A stretch of 64,000 nucleotides of DNA, taken from positions 27,629,561 through 27,693,560 of the forward strand of contig NC_088775.1 of the NCBI RefSeq assembly GCF_954871325.1, in the 5' to 3' direction. Both the position numbers and the translations under genes were made by a program. Shown here in pieces: positions 57,576 to 64,000 of the stretch. Each line of letters starts with the position of its first letter. Positions within the stretch are counted from its first letter, which is position 1. Origin of the DNA: Gordionus sp. m RMFG-2023. Lineage: Eukaryota > Nematomorpha > Gordioida > Chordodea > Parachordodidae. The notes beneath the pieces were generated by a model, which saw only the letters and a program-made list of their open reading frames with translations, was not told where the DNA came from and did not search any database.

Positions 57576-58640
57576 TTTCTAATAACCTGCGCGCTAATAT
57601 TTTATTTTTTTGTCTAAATTTTAATTCCCTTAATCGGTCACAAAAATTTCCTATTTATAAATATTTTCTAATTGCATTCATTATTTTTATGATTATAACA
57701 TATTCGTATATGTAATAAATATTTTTTTAAACGAGTTTTTTTTTGACTCGTGTGTCAAGGGTCTTTGCCAGGTCAAAATTTTTAAATTTATGGTAGAATT
57801 TTATTATATATTTTTCTATGGTGTGGTTACGTCCTTATTCCTGCAATTTGCGAGACTTTATTAATTATACAAATTTGTAAGCTATATTCATTAAAAATTT
57901 GTTAATTAATTCTTCATCATAGAGACGCAATTAAATTGTGTTTTTGAGTCACGTTTTTTTAAAAAAAAGTTATAATCGAGTAGAAAAATAATATACACAA
58001 ATTATTATGGCAGATTTATTTTTCTAATGTTTAAAAATATAGCAAAAATTTAAAATGGCTCTTCTTAATAAGGGAAATACAATAATTTATTACACAAATA
58101 AAAATTAAAATATTTTAAAATTTTTCAAAAAATTGAGAGAAAGAATTTAGTTTCTTGATTTCTAAATTTCTTTTTTATGTGGAATTTTTATAGAAAAATT
58201 TAAACATAATTCGGTATGACTAAATACTGCTTTACTAAAATGCATTGCTAAATAGCTATTAATCATAATTATATAATATCTTTTAAAAAAAAATTCCAAA
58301 ACATTTTTTTTATTTTACATAAATCAATTTTTAATTAAGAAAAAATTGATATTATTTAAAATTCTTTTTTTACTTAATATTGTTGGAAAAAAAATATATT
58401 TACTAGCTTATTACAACTTAAATTTTTTTTCAATTACAAAATTTAATATATTTATATCCATAAGAGGGCGTTAAATGCATAAATATGAAAATATATTCTT
58501 AGGAAACCAGAATAAATATTGGATAGCGCTTTTTTTTGTATTTGGGTGTAAATGAAAAACCTAAAAAAATTTAAAAAATAGAGGTTTCTTTGACATTTAA
58601 TTAATGAGTAGGTTTAGAATCGAAAAATAGTAGAAAGTTT
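57576..58640. other. A/T-rich spacer, no gene seen
   Basis: Contains a short aggtcaaaatttttaaattt match (57770-57790) to the hAT copies at 5002 and 60899, possibly a small fragment of that family. Nothing else. Confidence 0.45.
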
Positions 58641-59770
58641 GTAAGGAACATATTGCTGGCTTTATTTATCAAAATCTCTTCATTTTTGGTTTATAAGTGT
58701 ATATTTAGGTGTTAAACATTATCCTAAAAAATATTTTGAAAATATTATGATTTGACCAAATGCCGAGCTCAAAATCGACTACTTACTAAATATTTTATCT
58801 ACCAAATTTGGTAGTAATATTATTTGGAAAATGTTCATTTTTTGTTAATTTATCTATAAATACGTGCAAATCTTTATCCCAAAAATATTTTAAAAATATC
58901 GTGATTTGACCGATAACCGATTTGAAACCGAAATACTGCGCTGCTAGCGCTCTCCATGGAAAATTCTTCATTTTTGGTTTAATAGTGAACAATAAGGTGT
59001 TAAGCATTATCCTAAATAATTTTTTGAAAATATTAAGATTTGACCGAATGACGAGCTCAAAACTGACCACTTACTAAATATTCGATCTACCAAATTTGGT
59101 AGTAATATTATTTGGAAAATGTTCATTTTCGTTAATTTATTTATAAATACGTGCAAATCCTTATTACAAAACATATTTTAAAAATATCATTATTTGACCG
59201 ATAACCGATTTGAAACCGAAATACTGCATTGCTAGCGTTATCCATGGAAAATTCTTCATTTTTGGTTTATAAGTGAACAATAAGGTGTTAAGGCATTATC
59301 CTAAATAGTTTTTTGAAAATATTATGATTTGACCGAATGGCGAGCACAAAACCGACTACTTACTAAATATTCAATCTACCAAATTTGGTAGTAATATTAT
59401 TTGGGAAATGTTCATTTTTGGTTAATTTATCTATAAATACTTGCAAATCATTATCCCAAAAAATATTTTAAAAATATCGTGATTTGACCGATAACCAATT
59501 TGAAACCGAAATACTGCATTACTGGCGTTATCCATTGGAAATTTTTCATTTTTAGTTTATACGTGTACATTGACGTGTTAAGCATTATCCCAAAAAATAT
59601 TTTGAAAATATTATGATTTAACCGAATTCCGAGCTCAAAACCGACCACTTATTAAATTTTTGATCGACCAAATTTGGTAATAATATTAATTGAAAATTGT
59701 TTATTTTTTTATATATATCTATAAATACGTGTAAAACATTATTTTAAAAATATAATGTTTGACCGATAAC
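58640..59770. repeat. satellite-like tandem repeat, about 289-bp unit, nearly four copies
   Basis: The palindrome ctaccaaatttggtag begins at 58799, 59087 and 59376, and a mutated form at 59665, giving periods of 288-289 bp. Each unit also contains two related gatttgaccga(a/t) segments and cgaaatactgcattgctagc. The two minus-strand frames (58795-59070, 59451-59648) are similar only because they are translations of the repeat. Confidence 0.92.
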
Positions 59771-60890
59771 AACATTTTATGACCTCGGCCTGTAAATTTG
59801 TATATTTAATTACTATGAAAATTTTCTTTGTATTTTTATAAATTTTGAAAATATGAACCGAAAAAAATTTTAAACTCTCTATTATATGATTTTCCGGTTA
59901 TTGAATTGATTATTAAATCCATTCTTTTAAATTGGCAAGGTCAATGTTTAATTTAATAAGATCTTAGGACCGGGGCATTTGACTCAGGACATGGGTATCT
60001 TGTATAATATTATAGAAACGATTAATAAATCAAGTAGTTTGAGAAAATTACAAAATAATATATATCATCAAGTCTATCTAACAATGAGTGAGAGGGTGTG
60101 ATCGATTTATAAAATATTAAAATTGGTATAAAAATTCTTGTTTTCATCCATAAATATAATCTTTTCAACTAAATTTTATTTAAAAGCCTTATGTTTGCAA
60201 GAAACTCACGCTTAAAAGGCTGTTCGAAAACAAAGGACTATATAACAAATACAAACAATATTATATATATATAAATTATATTTAGTCTCTCTTTAATAAA
60301 TACTTTTTGTATATTTTTTGGCTTCTCTTATATTTTGGATATAGCTATGTTATTCCTTTCAAGCAAATATATTTTTTATAAACGTAACATCGTGTTTAAT
60401 TAATTAATAAAATATTAAAATCATAAAATATACAAAGATGCTTTCTACAATTTTTATAAAAATAATAAAGATTTATATAAATCACTATTTAATTATTGTC
60501 ATTAAATTTTATAAAGTATGTGGCTAAAGTTAAATGGATTTCATAATAAAAGGAAGGACGCTTTGCAATGCTCTGAATCTATAATTACGTAGAGCATATC
60601 TTCAAAAATATATGATTGAGTTCTTACATGGATAATCAAATTATTTAAAGATCGACCTTTTCACTAGAGATTAATTAAAATCAAAACGAGCGAAGAAACT
60701 GAATATTTCAAGTATCGGGATTCTAATTTACATTTATTTTGATCATAAGTAACTCGATACTAAGAAGGCATATTGGCTAGAATCTATACCCTCTCGAGAA
60801 GTTCATAGTGATAGGCTTAGAAGTTCTGCCACACTATCATATACAATTGCAGTCTCTAGGTTCTAAAGCTTTCAAACTTCGCACATAATG
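59771..60890. other. A/T-rich spacer, no gene seen
   Basis: No recognisable gene or terminal repeat. Confidence 0.45.
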
Positions 60891-61302
60891 TTCATGTACA
60901 GGGTTGCCAGGTCAAAATTTTTAAATTTTGGGAGAAATTTGGTATTTTGCGGGAGTAATATTAAAATTGCGGTAGAAGTATAAAAGTTGTTAAAAAAAAT
61001 TTTTTGCGGGCCTTCGGTCGGTATTTTGAATTGACTTAATTATCCGCCTATTATTTTTTATAATTAATTTATATAAATACAGTCGGTAACTATTTTTCAA
61101 AATAAAATTACATCTTGATTTATTAAAATATATTAATTTATAAAACAACCAACGATCCTTTTTAAATATAAAAGAATCAAGATAAGATTTTATAAAAAAA
61201 CAAATTATTTTAATTTTACAATGTAAAAAATATATTTTATGCGAATGTTCCGCAAAACATCCGCAATTGGAAATCTACCTTGTGTGTGTGTATAACGGTA
61301 AT

Positions 61303-61530
61303 AGGAAAAAAAACCCCTGGAAAAAAAAACCCCTGGAAAAAAAACCCCGGAAAAAAACCCCCGGAAAATAAACCCCCAGGAAAAAAAATCCCCGGAAAAA
61401 AACCCCCAGGAAATAAAACCCCCGGAAAAAAACCCCCAGGAAATAAAACCCCCGGAAAAAACCCCCAGGAAATAAAACCCCCGGAAAAAAAACCCAGGAA
61501 ATAAAACCCCCGGAAAAAACCCCCAGGAAA
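61303..61530 (+). repeat. left terminal array of the MULE, about 13-15 bp unit
   Basis: Roughly fifteen copies of ggaaaaaaaccccc and ccaggaaataaaaccccc variants. Both strands are open over 60 codons here as Gly/Phe-rich or Pro/Lys-rich frames; these are artefacts of the repeat. Confidence 0.9.
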
Positions 61531-61899
61531 AAAAAACCCTTTGGTATTATTTTTCACTCTCATATTTAAGTATAATCTAGCAATAATTTATATTGAATTG
61601 GTATTTAGACAATTGCAAGTTAATAATTTGTTAAAAATATTATTGTTCAGCAACTAGTTAAATGAACAGATATTAATATTATGATCATTAAGTTTTAAAA
61701 TGTATTTTTAATCAAAAGAATAAAAATTGTTTATCAATTAAAAACGATATAATTGGTATTTATTTATAAAATTAAACAATAATAATTTGGATCTTTATGC
61801 CATATATAAAGACAAAAAAAAATTTTAATTTACAAAAATATTTTATTCATAAAATTTATATTTTATAAAAAAAATTTATATTTTATAAAAAAAATTTTA

Positions 61900-63188
61900 A
61901 TGGATCTTATTCTTCCTGGAAAGCTCATATTTGAAGGTTATTCTTATACCATACATAAAAAATGCTCATAGATGGCGCTGCTCAAAGTATTCTTCTTTTA
62001 AATGCCGAGCAATACTTTTTTCAACACTCGATAATCAAGACCCGGTTCTTGATACAGCTCATAATCATCCATCAAATATTGATGGACTAGTAGAAATGAA
62101 ATCCATTGCTAACATGAAGAAGCGATGTATTGTGGCTCCCAGAACTCAAAACGATTTTTATTATTTGATAATGGCCCACAAGCTGAAGAACGCATAATAA
62201 TGTTCGCAACTGATTCCTTGAATCTAATATCTAATAGGACAGAGTGGTATATGGATGGTAATTTTGCCATGTCCCCAAAAAAATTTCTACAATTATATGT
62301 GATTAGAGTAGCAATAAACAATATTTTTATCACAGCGGTTTATTGTGTACTCCAGAAAAAAACTCAAAGTACTTATGAAATAATATTTCAAACAATAATG
62401 TCTAATGTCAGGAAAGGGATTTATTTCCTGATCCATTATATATATACATGGATTTCGAAAAGTCTGCTATGACCGCGGTTAAGAGTATCATTGGTATGAT
62501 TATTAATATGTCTAATAATTTATATTTATTTTTTCAAGTAGGGGATCACATCGTAATTAGAGGATGTTTTTACCATTTGTGTCAAAGTACCCATAGAAAA
62601 ATTCAGAAGCTGGGTCTGGAAAGCGAATACAGGACCGATGAAACTCTAAGTTTTTTTTGTGGTATGATGGACGGCCTAGCATTCGTTCCGTTATGTGATA
62701 TGGGCAATGCAATGACATTCCTGAGATCGGTTACTCCGAGCAATGGTAAGGATATTCTTGATTATTTCGATAAAAATTATGTCAATGGAGTATCAAGGGA
62801 GGTCATAAGAAGCAATTCTCAATCCCAAACACGTCGAATTGAGCCTCGATTTCCTCCAGAAACCTGGAACATCAATCAGAGCACTCTCTCAGATGAAGAA
62901 CGAACAAATAAACAATGCGAAGGTTGGAATCATCGTTTTTCTAATCTGGTTGGGAATAAACACCCATCGATCTGGGTACTCATTAAAAAAATGAAATGCG
63001 AGGTGGCTGCCGACGAAATCAAACTTGAAAGATGGCGCGTAGGTAGTTGGACATCGAAAACAAAATCGCAGAGTTCTCACAACCAGATTCGGCTAAAGAA
63101 ACTTTGCGAAGAATACCGTGATGGGGTGCGAAGCCTTCAAGATTTTATAAGAGCGATTTCCTTCAATATTCGATGTCAACCCATATAA
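61900..63188 (+). pseudogene. MULE transposase with FLYWCH-like finger (frameshifted)
   Basis: From about 61915: LIFEGYSYTIHKK, then HRWRCSKYSSFKCRAILFS and DTAHNHPSN, a C-x(7-8)-C...H-x-H FLYWCH-type finger split by a frameshift near 61955. 62125-62472: TEWYMDGNFAMSPKKFLQLY (first catalytic Asp) and VYCVLQKKTQSTYEIIFQTI. 62448-63188: MDFEKSAMTAVKSIIG (second Asp), RGCFYHLCQSTHRKIQKLG (the C-x2-H motif), then NKQCEGWNHRFSNLVGNKHP (third acidic residue, Glu) and SIWVLIKKMKCE. All catalytic residues and the order of the MULE domain are present. Frames overlap with two or three shifts; one could be a short intron or assembly error (ttattttttc near 62530). Confidence 0.9.
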
Positions 63189-63484
63189 TTATTATTATAA
63201 ATTATAAAATTTGTATATACATAATCATGATTTACAAATAAAATAAATATTTCTTATTTCTAAGTTTTGTCAAATTTAGTCTATTTAAAATCATATTTAA
63301 AGATGGTATTGTATTTTTACTATAGCAAAATTTTTTTACAATACATAGTTATTTTACTGAGGCATTTTTTCCCAGTACCAATTTAAACATCAGTTTTTCA
63401 TATTTAAGCATTTTTTTATGGAGAGTAGGCCAAATAAAAATATACCTATATTATTAGGTCTTAAGTAAATTCTATAAAAATGAA

Positions 63485-63655
63485 AAAAAATCCGGGGGTT
63501 TTTTTTCCTGGGGTTTATTTTCCGGGGGGTTTTTTTTCCTAGGGGTTTATTTTCCGGGGGTTTTTTTCCTTGGGGTTTATTTTCCGGGGGTTTTTTTCCG
63601 GGGGTTTATTTTGCGGGGGTTTTTTCCGGGGTTTTTTTTCCAGGGGTTTTTTTTC
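63485..63655 (-). repeat. right terminal array of the MULE
   Basis: Reverse-oriented copies of the left unit (ccggggg tttttttcc and ttattttccgggggg variants). Confidence 0.9.
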
Positions 63656-63672
63656 CGGGATTCGTGTATAAC

Positions 63673-64000
63673 ATTATAGGGATAGGCGCTTAATTATCAC
63701 GTATCACGTTTAAATACATAATAAGGTAATATTGTACTCATTTCAATGATAATTATTTTATTTATTATTGTTCAATCACATTATTATAATCAGTGAGGAA
63801 GAGTGTATCTACATCCATTGCAAAACAAAAATATTCTCCAAAAATAAGAAATAATACAGATGCAACTACAGTTGCGGCAATTGTAATCACTTATCTTGTA
63901 GTACAACATTCTCAGAGCTACTTATCATTACAATGTGCGTAGAATCTTTCCACATAATATTTAACGACTCCAAGATAAATGAAACTTTATTTGTAGAACA
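63673..64000 (+). pseudogene. hAT transposase N-terminal part of copy 2 (incomplete at window end)
   Basis: Matches 5403-5730 nearly base for base, including the region encoding CVESFHIIFNDSKINE, with a one-base A-run difference near 63983 (aaactt against aaaactt) that shifts the frame. The rest lies beyond the window. Confidence 0.75.

Larger units (their letters stand above)
61297..63663 (+). mobile_element. MULE (Mutator-like) transposon, 2367 bp, inserted in hAT copy 2
   Basis: A perfect 9-bp duplication, gtgtataac, lies at 61288-61296 and 63664-63672; nine bases is the Mutator size. Both ends are arrays of GGAAAAAAACCCC-type units (61303-61530, and reversed at 63485-63655), with about nine less similar bases at the very tips. 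The interior encodes a MULE transposase. The homologous site in hAT copy 1 (5394-5402) is uninterrupted. Confidence 0.95.
60899..64000 (+). mobile_element. hAT transposon, copy 2, cut by the window end
   Basis: Starts CAGGGTTGCC and is almost identical to 5002-5393 over its first 390 bp and to 5394-5725 over 63664-64000. The element is split by a MULE at 61297-63663. Its right end and target duplication are outside the window; the left 8 bases are ttcatgta. Confidence 0.9.

Noticed and set aside
58795-59648. Two similar minus-strand proteins
   Set aside because: Their similarity comes from the 289-bp satellite; frames are short and open to different extents in each unit.
61237-61563. Gly/Phe-rich 108-aa and Pro/Lys-rich 74-aa frames
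   Set aside because: They are translations of the MULE terminal array on opposite strands; periodic DNA explains both.
1-64000. Naming the species (salmon louse, Hydra, rotifer, myxozoan or microsporidian)
   Set aside because: AT content and transposon mix fit several; no single-copy host gene, rRNA or organelle sequence in the window allows a decision.

Overview
This is an AT-rich, intron-containing eukaryotic window, almost certainly from an invertebrate animal or an animal-associated parasite with a large repeat load. No bacterial operons, rRNA genes, intact tRNA genes or CRISPR arrays were seen. Nearly every recognisable protein is a transposable-element protein (Ty3/gypsy, hAT, Merlin/ISXO2, Mutator/MULE, piggyBac), mostly broken by frameshifts and stops, and most of the rest is non-autonomous elements, minisatellites and A/T-rich filler. 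The species cannot be named from sequence alone. The mix of Merlin, MULE with a FLYWCH-like finger, piggyBac, ZMYM-type hAT and a Cys-rich gypsy integrase tail fits AT-rich metazoans and some microsporidia.

Layout. 1-4.2 kb: low-complexity DNA and hAT-type MITEs, one nested in another with both target duplications readable. 4.2-11.3 kb: an old Ty3/gypsy element (A, minus strand) with degenerate LTRs; its integrase is split by a 3.26-kb hAT element (5002-8264, 8-bp TSD) and its RT region is replaced by another hAT remnant. 11.7-12.2 kb: a retroelement nuclease-like remnant, then a mariner-type MITE. 12.9-16.6 kb: two GC-richer open exons of a Merlin/ISXO2-derived protein with a CCCH-like zinc finger. 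16.6-28.2 kb: an inverted pair of gypsy 3' ends, one arm hit by a young, nearly complete gypsy (B, 17605-24380, TSD CTTTC), plus a third gypsy integrase with an inverted duplicate of its tail. 28.2-33.4 kb: inverted minisatellite arrays and hairpin elements. 33.4-41.5 kb: an 8.1-kb element with about 1.2-kb terminal inverted repeats made of tandem units, carrying a nested BED-type hAT. 42-43.8 kb: an element with a piggyBac transposase remnant. 44.86-45.18 kb: a Merlin C-terminal exon whose frame and phase fit the exon ending at 16575. 48.1-49.9 kb: an internally deleted ZMYM-type hAT. 51.7-57.6 kb: decayed elements. 58.6-59.8 kb: a 289-bp satellite. 60.9-64 kb: a second copy of the 5-8 kb hAT, split by a 2367-bp MULE with a 9-bp TSD; the first copy preserves the empty site.

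The most interesting candidate is the Merlin-derived gene. Three separate plus-strand pieces (12948-13919, 16284-16575, 44855-45180) are each open to plausible splice sites, have compatible phases, cover consecutive parts of the ISXO2 domain without overlap, and have lost both catalytic aspartates, while surrounding transposons are broken. That is what a domesticated, non-catalytic transposase gene with a 28-kb transposon-filled intron would look like. Independent decayed copies remain the main alternative.

The nested insertions give a relative chronology: gypsy A, then hAT copy 1; an inverted gypsy 3'-end pair, then gypsy B; hAT copy 2, then the MULE.
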